A stretch of 64,000 bases of DNA from Comamonadaceae bacterium. GTDB lineage: Bacteria; Pseudomonadota; Gammaproteobacteria; Burkholderiales; Burkholderiaceae_C. Numbering within the stretch: the first letter of the stretch is position 1; each line of letters begins with the position of its first letter. A program made the translations under genes and the position numbers. The notes under the pieces were generated by a model. It saw only the letters and a list, made by a program, of their open reading frames with translations. It was not told where the DNA came from and searched no databases. The stretch spans positions 166,841-230,840 of the forward strand of contig CANFLX010000001.1 in NCBI GenBank assembly GCA_947447985.1, in the 5' to 3' direction. Shown here piece by piece: positions 11,223 to 21,763 of this stretch.

Positions 11223-11227
11223 GCCCT

Positions 11228-11656
11228 ATGGCCATGAACCTGGGCCCAGCTGCCGAGGGCGAGGACGCGGTCCTCTCGACCATCAACACCACGCCCCTGG
11301 TGGACGTGATGCTGGTACTGCTCATCATCTTCCTCATCACCATCCCTGTGGTGACCACCTCGATCCCTGTGGCGCTGCCCAAAGAGCGGGTGGAAGTGCG
11401 CGAGACCAAGCCTGAGAACATCATCATCTCGGTGGACAAAGACAGCCACATCTTCTGGTACGACAGCCGTGTGGACAGCGTGGACGCGCTGGTCGAGAAG
11501 CTGAAAAAAGTCGCCCACCTGCAGCCGCAACCCGAAGTGCAGGTGCGCGGCGACATGGCAGCGCGCTATGAGGGTGTGGGCAAAGTGCTGCTGGCCTGCC
11601 AGCGCGCGGGCATCACCAAAGTGGCGTTCATCACTGAGCCGCCTGCGCTGAATTGA
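11228..11656 (+). CDS. exbD: ExbD-like protein, first of a tandem pair
   Basis: A 142-aa ExbD/TolR protein. One membrane helix, around TPLVDVMLVLLIIFLITIPVV (about residues 22-42), carries the proton-relay aspartate, and a periplasmic domain follows. It starts five bases after the exbB stop; a second in-frame ATG two codons later is possible. Its paralogue follows 12 bases downstream with a very similar membrane segment, so the pair arose by duplication. Tandem exbD genes are known in other bacteria such as Xanthomonas, where one copy serves specialised TonB-dependent uptake. Confidence 0.92.
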   Translation: MAMNLGPAAEGEDAVLSTINTTPLVDVMLVLLIIFLITIPVVTTSIPVALPKERVEVRETKPENIIISVDKDSHIFWYDSRVDSVDALVEKLKKVAHLQPQPEVQVRGDMAARYEGVGKVLLACQRAGITKVAFITEPPALN

Positions 11657-11668
11657 GGTGTATTGACC

Positions 11669-12097
11669 ATGGCCTTCAACCTCAATACCTCCAACGGTTC
11701 CGACGAGCCCGAAGTCCTGATGGACATCAATACCACACCCTTGATCGACGTGATGCTGGTGCTGCTGGTCATGCTCATCATCACCATTCCCATCCAACTG
11801 CATTCGGTCAACCTGGCCATGCCCGTGGGTGTGCCGCCGACGAACCAGATCAAGCCGGACATCATCCAAATCGATATTGACGCTTCCAGCGTCGTGTACT
11901 GGCAGGGCTCGGCAGTCAGCGCTGAGGAGTTGGATGCAAAGATGAAAGCCATTGGCCAGCAAAGCAGCCAAAGCGAAGTGCACATCCGCCCCAACAAGGA
12001 CGCGCGTTATGCCGTGTTTGCCAATGTGCTGGCCAGCAGCAAGCGGATGGGCTTGACCAAAATAGCCGTGATTGGCGCAGAGCAGTTTGTGCGATGA
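11669..12097 (+). CDS. exbD2: ExbD-like protein, second of a tandem pair
   Basis: A 142-aa paralogue of the preceding ExbD. The motif DINTTPLIDVMLVLLVMLIITIPIQ gives the single membrane helix (about residues 21-43) with its aspartate, but the periplasmic half is quite different from the first copy, suggesting specialisation. The ORF track starts at a TTG two codons upstream. ATG 11669 is preferred because GAGG lies about 10 bases before it and the product then starts MAFNLN, like the MAMNLG of its twin. Its stop overlaps the tonB start (ATGA). Confidence 0.9.
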   Translation: MAFNLNTSNGSDEPEVLMDINTTPLIDVMLVLLVMLIITIPIQLHSVNLAMPVGVPPTNQIKPDIIQIDIDASSVVYWQGSAVSAEELDAKMKAIGQQSSQSEVHIRPNKDARYAVFANVLASSKRMGLTKIAVIGAEQFVR

Positions 12098-12783
12098 GCG
12101 CCAACCTGGCTACATCGACCTACGGCCAGCGCGACCCGTCCAGCCGCGTCAAGGGCATTGCGGTGGTGGTGGTGCTGCATGTGCTGATTGGCTATGCGCT
12201 GGTGTCCGGCATGGCGCGCAAGGGTCTGGAAATGGTCAAAAAGCCGCTGGAGGCCGTGGTGATCCAAGAAGTCATCATTCCGCCACCCCCACCACCTCCA
12301 CCACCGCCTCCACCCAAGCAGGCCGAGCCACCCAAGGTGCAAGCCCCTCCGCCGCCTTTTGTGCCACCGCCTGAGGTGCCGCCCCCAGTGGCCAGCACTG
12401 CACCGGTCATCGTGGCAGCACCGGTGCCTGCACCCGCTCCCGCCGTGATTGCGCCCCCCGCACCTGCGGCTCCCGCACCTGCGGCTCCCGCCGCCCCACC
12501 CGGCCCACCGCCAGCACCGCCAGGGCCCAAGCGGATGGCGATTGGTCTGGCCTGCCCGACGCAGGTCGCGCCCGAGATGCCCCGGCGTGCCGTCAAAGAC
12601 GGCATCGAGGGCGTGGTCAAAGTGCAGATCGTGGTGAAGAACGGTGCTGTGCAGGACGTCACCGTCCTGTCAGGCCCAAAAGTGTTTCACGAGGCGGTGA
12701 TCGCCGCCGTCAAGCGTTACAAATGCGTGGCGGAGGGCCCCGAGGTCGTGGCCACGCAAGAGTTCACCTTCAAGCTGGACTGA
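12094..12783 (+). CDS. tonB: TonB-family energy transducer with polyproline tract
   Basis: Carries proton-motive energy from ExbB/ExbD to outer-membrane TonB-dependent receptors. The 229-aa protein has one N-terminal membrane anchor (about 20-40). A long Pro/Ala-rich periplasm-spanning region (about 63-145) begins with twelve consecutive prolines (63-74). A C-terminal TonB domain (about 150-229) includes RRAVKDGIEGVVKVQ and ends TQEFTFKLD. The ATGA overlap with the second exbD implies translational coupling. No receptor gene lies in the window, so the cargo is unknown. The 12-proline run should make translation depend on elongation factor P. Confidence 0.92.
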   Translation: MSANLATSTYGQRDPSSRVKGIAVVVVLHVLIGYALVSGMARKGLEMVKKPLEAVVIQEVIIPPPPPPPPPPPPKQAEPPKVQAPPPPFVPPPEVPPPVASTAPVIVAAPVPAPAPAVIAPPAPAAPAPAAPAAPPGPPPAPPGPKRMAIGLACPTQVAPEMPRRAVKDGIEGVVKVQIVVKNGAVQDVTVLSGPKVFHEAVIAAVKRYKCVAEGPEVVATQEFTFKLD

Positions 12784-12823
12784 TCGCTCGCGCCGGACGG
12801 CCCGGGCGTACCCCGCCAGACGC

Positions 12824-13828
<1,005 letters not shown>

Positions 13829-13884
13829 CTATTTTAAGAAGCCTGCGTGGCGGCACGTGCGTGCGGTAAGCTTCCCACCTATCG

Positions 13885-13908
13885 GGCGTCTGGCTTTGCC
13901 CAGACGCC
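13885..13908 (+). promoter_or_regulatory. Perfect 9-bp hairpin just upstream of ftsK
   Basis: GGCGTCTGG pairs with CCAGACGCC around the loop CTTTGC, ending 15 bases before the ftsK ATG, where no Shine-Dalgarno box is visible. It has no T run, so it is not a terminator. It may shape ribosome access to ftsK or be a DNA-level site in the trxB/ftsK divergent region. Confidence 0.4.
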
Positions 13909-13923
13909 GCTGCAAACCACACC

Positions 13924-16299
13924 ATGACTTATTCGCTGCATACCCTCCACGGCAACGCCTATGAAGCCGCCCCCGCCGCTCCCACAGGATGGGCGCGCTT
14001 TGCCACCGAAATCGCCATCATTGCGGGCTTTTTGGGCCTCACCTTTGCATTCTTGGCCTTGGCCAGTTATTCCGTCCAAGACCCAGCGTGGACCACGTCG
14101 GGCAGTGGCGGTGCGACCCGCAACCTGGCGGGCCACGCGGGCGCGCTGGGCTCGGACCTCTTGTATTTCCTGTTTGGTTACTCGGCCTGGTGGCTGGTGG
14201 CAGTGGGTTTGCGGGCATGGGTGAGCCTGGTGGCTCTGCGCTTTGCCAGTCCAGCGGTGGTGGAGCCGGAGGACGCGCCCGTTGAGCCTCTGGTTTTTCA
14301 ACGCAGCCAGTTTTGGATCGGCCTGGGTTTGCTGCTGTGCGCCAGCGCCACCTTGGAATGGGCACGCCTGTACCGTTTAGAGAGCCATTTGCCCGGCACC
14401 AGCGGGGGTGTGCTGGGTTACCTGCTGGGCATGCAGGGCGTGCATTGGCTGGGTTTTGCTGGCTCTGGCCTCTTCGCGGTGGTGTTGGGTGTGCTGGGTG
14501 CGGGCTGGGCCTTTCGATTTTCGTGGTTGACCGCGGCGCAGTCGCTGGGTGCCTGGATTGACGGGCGCTGGGAATCGATGCGGGAGCGCCGCGAGATCGC
14601 CCAGGACATGGAGTTGGGCCAGCAAGCCGTGCGCGAGCGCGAGGTGCTCTACACCGAACCGATGATGGAAGTGGCCCCGGGTGAGGCGTCTGACCTGGCA
14701 CCCATGGCGTTTGCGCCGGTCGAGCCCCGTGTGGTGATTGAGCAACCCGCCGTGGACGTGCCGCCCAGCACACGGGTGGCCAAAGAGCGGCAAAAGCCCC
14801 TGTTCTCTGAAATGCCCGACAGCAAGCTGCCGCAGGTGGCGTTGTTGGACGAAGCCTTGCTGCGCCAGGAGACGGTATCGCCCGAGACGCTGGAGATGAC
14901 CAGCCGCATGATTGAGAAAAAGCTCAAGGACTTCGGCGTGGAAGTGCGCGTGGTGCTGGCCCAACCCGGCCCGGTGATCACCCGCTACGAAATTGAGCCC
15001 GCCACCGGCGTCAAAGGATCGCAAATTGTGGGCTTGGCCAAAGACCTGGCGCGTTCTTTGAGTTTGGTGTCTATCCGCGTGGTGGAGACGATTCCTGGCA
15101 AAAACTACATGGCCCTGGAACTGCCCAACGCCAAGCGCCAGTCCATCCGCCTCTCGGAAATCTTGGGCTCCGCGGTCTACAACGACGCCAAGTCCCTGCT
15201 CACCATGGGCTTGGGCAAAGACATTGTGGGCAACCCTATCGTCGCCGACCTGGCCAAGATGCCGCACGTGCTGGTGGCGGGCACCACCGGCTCGGGCAAA
15301 TCGGTGGGCATCAACGCCATGATTTTGAGCCTCTTGTACAAGGCCGAAGCGCGCGATGTGCGGCTCTTGATGATTGACCCCAAGATGCTGGAGATGAGCG
15401 TCTACGAAGGCATTCCGCACCTGCTGGCCCCGGTGGTGACGGACATGCGTCAGGCCGCCCATGGCCTGAACTGGTGCGTGGCCGAAATGGAAAAACGCTA
15501 CAAGCTGATGAGCAAAATGGGCGTGCGCAATCTGGCGGGCTTCAACGCCAAGTTGGACGAAGCCACGGCCAATGGCACCTTTATTTACAACCCCTTCAGC
15601 CTCACGCCCGAAGACCCCGAACCCTTGCAACGCCTGCCGCACATCGTGGTAGTGATTGACGAGCTGGCCGATCTGATGATGGTGGTGGGCAAAAAGATTG
15701 AAGAGCTGATTGCCCGCCTGGCGCAAAAAGCGCGCGCGGCTGGCATTCACTTGATTTTGGCCACCCAGCGGCCCAGCGTGGACGTGATTACCGGCCTGAT
15801 CAAGGCCAATATTCCCACGCGCATTGCCTTCCAGGTGAGCAGCAAGATCGACAGCCGCACCATCCTCGACCAAATGGGCGCCGAAGCACTCTTGGGCATG
15901 GGTGACATGCTCTACATGCCCAGCGGCACTGGCTTGCCGGTGCGCGTGCACGGCGCCTTTGTGAGCGACGAGGAAGTACACCGCGTTGTGAAATACCTGA
16001 AAGAGCAGGGGGGCGAGCCCAATTACGTTGAAGGCCTGCTCGAAGGCGGCACGGCCGATGGCGACGATGGCGACGGCACCTTCGGCGACTCCAGCGGCGA
16101 AAAAGACGCGCTCTATGACCAGGCCGTGGAGGTGGTACTCAAGAATCGCAAGGCCAGTATTTCTTTGGTGCAACGCCACCTCAAAATTGGCTACAACCGC
16201 GCTGCGCGTTTGGTGGAAGACATGGAAAAAGCGGGACTGGTGAGTTCCATGAGCGGCAGCGGTCAGCGCGAAATTTTGGTGCCAGCGCGCGCTGAATGA
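13924..16299 (+). CDS. ftsK: DNA translocase FtsK
   Basis: A septum-anchored motor that pumps chromosome termini apart and activates XerCD recombination at dif. The 791-aa protein has four N-terminal membrane segments within about residues 25-200 and a short charged linker. The motor has Walker [15 protein letters not shown] near 450-463 and Walker [14 protein letters not shown] near 575. The C-terminal gamma winged helix (about 728-791, with [24 protein letters not shown]) reads KOPS sites. The linker is much shorter than in E. coli FtsK, as is common in betaproteobacteria. The stop overlaps the lolA start. Confidence 0.95.
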   Translation: MTYSLHTLHGNAYEAAPAAPTGWARFATEIAIIAGFLGLTFAFLALASYSVQDPAWTTSGSGGATRNLAGHAGALGSDLLYFLFGYSAWWLVAVGLRAWVSLVALRFASPAVVEPEDAPVEPLVFQRSQFWIGLGLLLCASATLEWARLYRLESHLPGTSGGVLGYLLGMQGVHWLGFAGSGLFAVVLGVLGAGWAFRFSWLTAAQSLGAWIDGRWESMRERREIAQDMELGQQAVREREVLYTEPMMEVAPGEASDLAPMAFAPVEPRVVIEQPAVDVPPSTRVAKERQKPLFSEMPDSKLPQVALLDEALLRQETVSPETLEMTSRMIEKKLKDFGVEVRVVLAQPGPVITRYEIEPATGVKGSQIVGLAKDLARSLSLVSIRVVETIPGKNYMALELPNAKRQSIRLSEILGSAVYNDAKSLLTMGLGKDIVGNPIVADLAKMPHVLVAGTTGSGKSVGINAMILSLLYKAEARDVRLLMIDPKMLEMSVYEGIPHLLAPVVTDMRQAAHGLNWCVAEMEKRYKLMSKMGVRNLAGFNAKLDEATANGTFIYNPFSLTPEDPEPLQRLPHIVVVIDELADLMMVVGKKIEELIARLAQKARAAGIHLILATQRPSVDVITGLIKANIPTRIAFQVSSKIDSRTILDQMGAEALLGMGDMLYMPSGTGLPVRVHGAFVSDEEVHRVVKYLKEQGGEPNYVEGLLEGGTADGDDGDGTFGDSSGEKDALYDQAVEVVLKNRKASISLVQRHLKIGYNRAARLVEDMEKAGLVSSMSGSGQREILVPARAE

Positions 16300-16946
16300 T
16301 GGCCACGCTCCGCTTGCGTTTTGTTGCTGCCTTCGCTGGTGCGGCCCTGTGCCTGAACGGGGCTTGGGCCGGTGGCTTAGAGACCCTGGACGCCTTTGTC
16401 AAAAACGTCAAAAGCGGCCGAGCGACCTTCACGCAGACGGTGACAGCGCCCGCCAAAGACGGGCAAGCGGTGCGTGCCAAGGTGTCCAGTGGCAGCTTTG
16501 AATTTGTGCGGCCCAACCGCTTCAAGTTCATTTACAAAAAACCCTTCGAGCAAAGCATCGTGGCGGATGGCCAAACCCTGTGGCTCTACGACGTGGACCT
16601 GGCCCAAGTGACGGCGCGCAAACAGGCGGCGGCTTTGGGTTCCACACCGGCGGCACTCATCAGCGCAGCGCCCGACCTCAAGGCCTTGCAAGCGGAATAC
16701 ACATTGACAGACGCGCCTGCGGCCGAGGGCCAGGAGTGGCTGCAGGCCACGCCCAAATCGAAAGAGGGCAGCTTGCAAAGCGTTCGTGTGGGCTTCAAAG
16801 GCGGCATGCTGGCCACGCTGGAGATATTGGACAGCTTCGGCCAGCGCTCGGTCCTGCAGTTCAACTCCTTTGAGGCCAATGCGGTGATTGAGTCCGGCAG
16901 CTTTCAATTCAAGCCGCCTGCTGGTGTGGATGTGGTGCGGCAGTAA
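16296..16946 (+). CDS. lolA: Outer-membrane lipoprotein carrier protein LolA
   Basis: A periplasmic chaperone that ferries lipoproteins from the LolCDE complex to LolB at the outer membrane. The 216-aa precursor has a signal peptide (about 1-25, ending GAWAGG). Family features follow: [13 protein letters not shown] near residue 40, [21 protein letters not shown] near 65 and [15 protein letters not shown] near 90. The ATG at 16296 overlaps the ftsK stop; the next codon but one could also serve. The ftsK-lolA-rarA order is conserved from gammaproteobacteria, though here a hydrolase gene separates lolA from rarA. Confidence 0.93.
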   Translation: MMATLRLRFVAAFAGAALCLNGAWAGGLETLDAFVKNVKSGRATFTQTVTAPAKDGQAVRAKVSSGSFEFVRPNRFKFIYKKPFEQSIVADGQTLWLYDVDLAQVTARKQAAALGSTPAALISAAPDLKALQAEYTLTDAPAAEGQEWLQATPKSKEGSLQSVRVGFKGGMLATLEILDSFGQRSVLQFNSFEANAVIESGSFQFKPPAGVDVVRQ

Positions 16947-16963
16947 AGCGCGAGCACCGGGTC

Positions 16964-17761
16964 ATGCTGCGTCAAATTTCTCAACTGCTCGTTGTTTTTT
17001 TCCTTTGGTGGGGATGTACAGGTAACTGCTGGGCCGAGCCATCTTCCACCGCGGTCATTGCTTTGCACGGCAAATGGGGTCGACCGCCAGGTCCCTTGGC
17101 CTCTGACTTGCAGACGGCAGGCTACACCGTGGTGTCGCCTGCCATGGCATGGGGGCGGGACCGTTTGTACGACGTGGATTACCCCGACGCATTGCTGGAG
17201 ATCCGAGATGCGGTCGCCCGCCTGCGGGGCCAAGGCTTTACCCGTGTGGTGTTGGCAGGGCATAGCTTGGGTGCAAATGCGGCACTGGCGTATGCAGCCA
17301 ACCACGGCGATGTCGATGCCTTGATGGTCTTTGCGCCCGGCCATGTGCCGGAGTACCAGTTTCGCAATGGAGAGACGGCGTCGACACTGCAAAAAGCCCG
17401 CGTCGCGGTGCAAGCAGGTCAGGGCGCTGTGCGCGACTTCGAGTTCACCGATTTCAACAGCGGCAACCGCCGTCGCCAACTGGTGAGCACGCCCTCGGCC
17501 TATCTTTCCTATTACGAGCCCGAAGGCTTGGCCAATATGTCCATTTCGGCAAGTCGCGTGCGCCGCGCCATTCCGGTGTTTTACGCGGGGACCGTCCAAG
17601 ACGGAATTACCCGCTGGGGCTTTGGCGCCCAGTATGTGTTCAAACAGCTGCCGCCCCACCCTCAAAGCGTGTATTTGGAGGGCCGCGCCTCGCACATGGA
17701 AGTACCCCAGGACGTGGCTGCACAGGCACTGGATTTCTTGAAAACGCTGGCGCTGCCATGA
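16964..17761 (+). CDS. Predicted exported alpha/beta hydrolase
   Basis: A 265-aa alpha/beta-hydrolase-fold protein. The N-terminal hydrophobic segment LLVVFFLWWGCTGNCWA (about 8-24) looks like a signal peptide. The chain then has ALHGKWG (oxyanion region), the nucleophile elbow GHSLGAN (Ser about 101) and a late His in ASHMEVP (about 246) as the likely triad partner. The substrate cannot be inferred; a serine aminopeptidase or lipase-like esterase are options. It sits between lolA and rarA, 17 bases after lolA, interrupting an otherwise ancient gene order. Confidence 0.75.
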   Translation: MLRQISQLLVVFFLWWGCTGNCWAEPSSTAVIALHGKWGRPPGPLASDLQTAGYTVVSPAMAWGRDRLYDVDYPDALLEIRDAVARLRGQGFTRVVLAGHSLGANAALAYAANHGDVDALMVFAPGHVPEYQFRNGETASTLQKARVAVQAGQGAVRDFEFTDFNSGNRRRQLVSTPSAYLSYYEPEGLANMSISASRVRRAIPVFYAGTVQDGITRWGFGAQYVFKQLPPHPQSVYLEGRASHMEVPQDVAAQALDFLKTLALP

Positions 17762-17836
17762 TGCGAAAGACTTCACCGTTGATGCAGGGTGCACCCGTCG
17801 CCCCTCCACTGACGCACTAGGGTGCAAGATAAGCGC

Positions 17837-19147
17837 ATGGCCGATCTTTTCGCCTCCCAACCCACAGCCCCGCTGGCCGAGGCGCTGCGCCCGCAGACGG
17901 TGGCAGACGTCATCGGCCAAAGCGATTTGCTGGCCCCGGGTAAGCCGCTGCAGCTCGCCTTTGCCTCGGGCAAGCCGCATTCCATGATTTTGTGGGGGCC
18001 GCCGGGCGTGGGTAAAACCACGCTGGCGCGCCTGACCGCGACTGCCTTTCAGTGCGAGTTCATCGCGCTCTCTGCCGTGTTCTCGGGCGTCAAAGACATT
18101 CGCGCTGCGATGGAGCAGGCGCAAGCGCATCTGGCGCAGGGCAAGCACACGATTTTGTTTGTGGACGAAATCCACCGCTTCAACAAGTCGCAGCAAGACG
18201 CGCTCTTGCCCTATGCCGAGTCCGGCCTGGTCACACTGATTGGCGCCACCACCGAGAACCCTTCCTTTGAGGTGAACTCGGCGCTTTTGTCGCGGGCCCA
18301 GGTCTATGTGCTCAAGTCGCTGACCGACGACGAGCTGCGACTCTTGCTGCAGCGCGCGCAAGACAAGGTGCTGGGCCACTTGCATTTTGAAGAGCGTGCC
18401 ATCTCCACCCTGGTGGGTTATGCCGATGGCGATGCCCGGCGCATGCTCAACCTGCTGGAGCAATGCAATACCGCTGCCGCCGCCGCTGGCATCAGTGACA
18501 TTGACGGGGCTTTTATCGAAAACGCCCTGGCCATCAATGCCAAGCGCTTTGACAAAGGTGGCGACAACTTTTACGACCAAATTTCGGCCCTGCACAAATC
18601 GGTGCGCGGCTCCAACCCCGACGCAGCGCTCTATTGGCTGTGCCGCATGCTGGACGGCGGCGCCGACCCCAAATACCTGTCGCGCCGCATCGTGCGCATG
18701 GCCTGGGAAGACATTGGCCTGGCCGACCCGCGTGCCATGCAAATCGCCAATGACGCAGCCCTCACCTTTGAGCGTTTGGGCTCGCCCGAAGGCGAACTGG
18801 CGCTGGGCCAAGCCGTGGTCTATTTGGCCGTGGCCGCCAAAAGCAATGCCGGCTACAACGCGTACAACAAAGCCCGCGCCTTTGTGAAAACCGACCAGAG
18901 CCGCGAAGTGCCCGTGCATCTGCGCAATGCGCCTACCAAGCTCATGAAAGAGCTCGGCTACGGACACGAATACCGCTACGCCCATGACGAACCCCATGCC
19001 TACGCTGCGGGCGAGACCTACCTGCCCGACGGTATGGCAGACCCGGCCTGGTACCAGCCCGTGCCACGCGGACTCGAGAGCAAGATTGCGGAGAAGATGG
19101 CCTTCTTAAAAAGCTTGGATTCCCAGGCGGGTAACACGAAAGAGTGA
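17837..19147 (+). CDS. rarA: Replication-associated recombination protein A (RarA/MgsA)
   Basis: An AAA+ ATPase related to the clamp loader that acts at stalled replication forks with SSB. About 436 aa. The N-terminal [17 protein letters not shown] is the RarA signature, followed by Walker [14 protein letters not shown] (about 54-66), Walker [17 protein letters not shown] (about 106-121), sensor region [12 protein letters not shown], and the C-terminal tetramerisation domain with [10 protein letters not shown] and [13 protein letters not shown]. The track starts at GTG 17822; ATG 17837 gives the usual N-terminus, but neither start has a strong ribosome binding site. Confidence 0.93.
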   Translation: MADLFASQPTAPLAEALRPQTVADVIGQSDLLAPGKPLQLAFASGKPHSMILWGPPGVGKTTLARLTATAFQCEFIALSAVFSGVKDIRAAMEQAQAHLAQGKHTILFVDEIHRFNKSQQDALLPYAESGLVTLIGATTENPSFEVNSALLSRAQVYVLKSLTDDELRLLLQRAQDKVLGHLHFEERAISTLVGYADGDARRMLNLLEQCNTAAAAAGISDIDGAFIENALAINAKRFDKGGDNFYDQISALHKSVRGSNPDAALYWLCRMLDGGADPKYLSRRIVRMAWEDIGLADPRAMQIANDAALTFERLGSPEGELALGQAVVYLAVAAKSNAGYNAYNKARAFVKTDQSREVPVHLRNAPTKLMKELGYGHEYRYAHDEPHAYAAGETYLPDGMADPAWYQPVPRGLESKIAEKMAFLKSLDSQAGNTKE

Positions 19148-19157
19148 GGTACACGCC

Positions 19158-20684
19158 ATGCAATTGACTGAATACCTGGGCTTCGACGCGACAGGCCTGG
19201 CGCAATTGGTCAAAAGCGGTGAGGTCTCGCCGCAGGAGCTACTGGACTGCGCCCTGGCGCAGTCCGCCAAGGTCAACCCGACAACCAACGCGGTATGCCG
19301 CTCACTCGAAGCGCAAGCCCAGCGCCAGCTTGAAACCTTGAAGCCTGACGCACCGTTTGCCGGCGTGCCTTTCTTGATCAAAGACGGCGTGCAAGACTAC
19401 GCGGGTGTGCCCACTTCGTATGGCAGCCGCGCCATGCTGGGCATCGTGCCTACACAGCATGCCAACGTGGTGCGCCGTTATTTGGACGCAGGTTTCCTGG
19501 TCTTCGGCAAGACCAACCTGCCTGAATTTGCCTTGAAAGCTGCGACCGACTCCAAGGTCTGGGGCCGTGCCAACAATCCCTGGAATCTGGATCGCACAAC
19601 GGGCGGCTCCAGTGGCGGTTCTGCCGCAGCCGTGGCCAGTGGTGTCGTGCCCATGGCCGCTGCCAACGACGGCGGAGGGTCCATCCGCATCCCCGCCTCT
19701 TACTGCGGCTTGTTGGGTTTGCGCCCGTCGCGGGGCCGCATTTCGTCAGGCCCCGCGATGGGAGAAATCTGGTCGGGCGCGTCCAGCGAGGGTGTGCTCA
19801 GCCGCACAGTGCGCGACACCGCACGTGCTCTGGACGTGTTGCAAGGCAGCGAGCCGGGCGACCCGTTTACGGTTGCTGCGCCCACAGAAGCCTATGCCAG
19901 CGCCATGCTGCGCGACCCCGGCACATTGCGCATTGGCTACACCGTGCAATCGCCCATCGGCACGCCGGTAGATGCGCAGGCCGTGGCAGCGGTGCACGAC
20001 GCCGTGGCGCTGTTGCGCAGTCTGGGCCATGAGGTGCAGGAGCAGGGCCCTGCGGTGGACGGCAACGCACTCTCCAGGAGCTACTTGCACATGTATTTCG
20101 GCCATATGCACGCCATCACGCACATGGCCAGGCGGGCGGGTGCCCGCAGCAGCGACTTTGAACTCTTGACCCGCATACTGGCCACGCTGGGAGCGAACAC
20201 GCCGTCGGGTACCTTTGTGGCGGAAGTCGATGCGTGGAATACCTATGCCCGTGCCCTGGGCCAGTTTCATACCCGCTTTGACATGCTGCTCACCCCCACA
20301 GCCGCCACCCCGGCGCCACTGCATGGGGCGGCAGATTTGCCCGCAGCGCAGGAGTGGGCACTGTCGGTTTTGGAGCGCACCGGGATCTTTGGGTTGTTGG
20401 CAAAAATGGGCTTGCTCAACGGAATGATCGACCAAATCGCCCGTGACAGTTTGTCATTCGTCCCCTTCACGCAGCTGTCCAACCTGACCGGGACACCCGC
20501 CATGTCGGTGCCCTTGCACACCACGCCGGACGGTCTGCCTGTGGGCGTTCAGTTCATTGCGCGGTTCGGCCACGAAGACCGCTTGCTCCAACTGGCCCAC
20601 CAGCTGCAGACCGCGCGGGACTGGTCGCAAAAATTGCCGGCCTGGGTGCGTTTGCCCGGCGCATCGTCAACTTCCACGTCCTAA
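19158..20684 (+). CDS. Amidase signature family protein
   Basis: A 508-aa hydrolase of carboxamides or related bonds with the Ser-cisSer-Lys triad. Lys75 lies in PFLIKDGV, the cis-Ser in TTGGSSGGSAAA (about 151) and the nucleophile in DGGGSIRIPA (Ser175). The family C-terminal section includes FTQLSNLTGTPAMSVPL. It is not the GatA subunit of tRNA amidotransferase: gatB and gatC are absent and the sequence resembles stand-alone 6-aminohexanoate-cyclic-dimer or aryl amidases. It starts 11 bases after rarA with a GAGG box and probably shares that transcript. The substrate is unknown. Confidence 0.85.
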   Translation: MQLTEYLGFDATGLAQLVKSGEVSPQELLDCALAQSAKVNPTTNAVCRSLEAQAQRQLETLKPDAPFAGVPFLIKDGVQDYAGVPTSYGSRAMLGIVPTQHANVVRRYLDAGFLVFGKTNLPEFALKAATDSKVWGRANNPWNLDRTTGGSSGGSAAAVASGVVPMAAANDGGGSIRIPASYCGLLGLRPSRGRISSGPAMGEIWSGASSEGVLSRTVRDTARALDVLQGSEPGDPFTVAAPTEAYASAMLRDPGTLRIGYTVQSPIGTPVDAQAVAAVHDAVALLRSLGHEVQEQGPAVDGNALSRSYLHMYFGHMHAITHMARRAGARSSDFELLTRILATLGANTPSGTFVAEVDAWNTYARALGQFHTRFDMLLTPTAATPAPLHGAADLPAAQEWALSVLERTGIFGLLAKMGLLNGMIDQIARDSLSFVPFTQLSNLTGTPAMSVPLHTTPDGLPVGVQFIARFGHEDRLLQLAHQLQTARDWSQKLPAWVRLPGASSTSTS

Positions 20685-20698
20685 CGCTTGAACGTCGA

Positions 20699-21070
20699 AT
20701 GAGAAAATTTATTTTGATTGCGCTTACCGTGCTGGCCGGTGTGGCTCGGGCCGACTGGGTGAAAGTGGGTGAGACCGATGAAGGCCGCTTTTTTATAGAC
20801 CCGGTCAAGGTGCTGAACGACGGAACCGTGCGCCAGGTATGGGAACTGCTGGATTTGAATCGGCGGGACGAAGGCGGCGAAATGTCTCGCCGCATCCACG
20901 TTGCCTACGACTGCCCGCGGGGCCGTACCAAGGTGCTTTCTTTGAGCACGTATTGGGAGCCCATGGCTGCTGGAGAAAAACTGTTTTTGGTCGAGCGCGA
21001 AGGGCTTTGGAAAGAAGTTCCGCCAGAGACCGCCTATGCGGCTGCTTTTCAGTTGGTTTGCGCGCCCTAA
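20699..21070 (+). CDS. Small exported protein, surface-adhesin E-like
   Basis: A 123-aa protein with a signal peptide (MRKFILIALTVLAGVARA, about 1-18). Its mature domain has WVKVGETDEGRFFIDP near the start, a central VRQVWELLDLN strand and two late cysteines (YDCPRG, LVCAP) that may form a disulfide. This pattern matches the surface-adhesin protein E/CNP1-like family common in Burkholderiales, whose function there is mostly untested. It begins 15 bases after the amidase stop and is the last gene of the plus-strand run before a convergent neighbour. Confidence 0.65.
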   Translation: MRKFILIALTVLAGVARADWVKVGETDEGRFFIDPVKVLNDGTVRQVWELLDLNRRDEGGEMSRRIHVAYDCPRGRTKVLSLSTYWEPMAAGEKLFLVEREGLWKEVPPETAYAAAFQLVCAP

Positions 21071-21091
21071 GCGCAGCATGGGCTCTTGCCC

Positions 21092-21700
21092 TCATTCCCC
21101 CGACGCCGTCCCCATCATTTTCCCCACCCGCTCCAGCCGCACCCGCGGATCAGGCTGCGCCAGCAGCGCGAGTTTTTCTTCGGTCGGTAGCGGCAGCAGT
21201 TCAGCCCAGCGGTTGGCGACCCAGCCGCATTCGTCCAGGCGAAAAGGTGCTTGCAGCGGCAGTTCGTGCAAAAGTCCACCAGCCTGCGCTTGGGTGATGC
21301 CTTTGCCCAAGCGGTTGGCCAGAGGCTGCAGTTCGTCGGGGATGGGGGTGGGCTCGTCATCGGGCAGGTAGTCCGCCTCGCCGTACCACACGCCATAGGG
21401 CCCCGCCTCGACCGCGCCCAGCCTGAAGCGCTGTCCACCCACGCAGCGCACGCGCAGCAGAGCGGCCTGCACGGTTTGCAAGTCTTCAATGTGGGCCAGC
21501 GTGCCCAGCGCATGCAGTTGCGGCACCTGCCCCGGTACTGCGACTTCGTTGCCCTGCGCCAGCCAGGCCACACCAAAGGGTGTTTGTTCGCGATGGCAGC
21601 GCCGGATCAGGTCCAGGTAGCGCACTTCAAAAATTTGCAATCGCAACACGCCGTCTGGAAAGACGCCGTGAGACAAAGGGAAGAGGGCAATGCGTGGCAT
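21092..21700 (-). CDS. LON peptidase substrate-binding domain protein
   Basis: A 202-aa stand-alone protein corresponding to the N-terminal substrate-recognition domain of Lon, without ATPase or protease parts. The start MPRIALFPLSHGVFPDGVLRLQIFEVRY is the family signature (residues 1-28). The rest is a beta-rich half (about 30-110) and a helical tail. The ATG at 21700 gives the canonical N-terminus; the track extends 19 codons further. Proteins of this type are common in Comamonadaceae with no established role. It is convergent with the adhesin-E-like gene and upstream of nothing obvious. Confidence 0.82.
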   Translation of the reverse strand: MPRIALFPLSHGVFPDGVLRLQIFEVRYLDLIRRCHREQTPFGVAWLAQGNEVAVPGQVPQLHALGTLAHIEDLQTVQAALLRVRCVGGQRFRLGAVEAGPYGVWYGEADYLPDDEPTPIPDELQPLANRLGKGITQAQAGGLLHELPLQAPFRLDECGWVANRWAELLPLPTEEKLALLAQPDPRVRLERVGKMMGTASGE

Positions 21701-21763
21701 AACCCTACGGTACCACGGCTGATTGCGACGCTGTGAGCGACCCGGTGTCCAAACCACCGCCGA

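Noticed and set aside
19158-20684. Amidase as GatA of the tRNA amidotransferase
   Set aside because: No gatB or gatC nearby, and the sequence resembles stand-alone amidases more than GatA.
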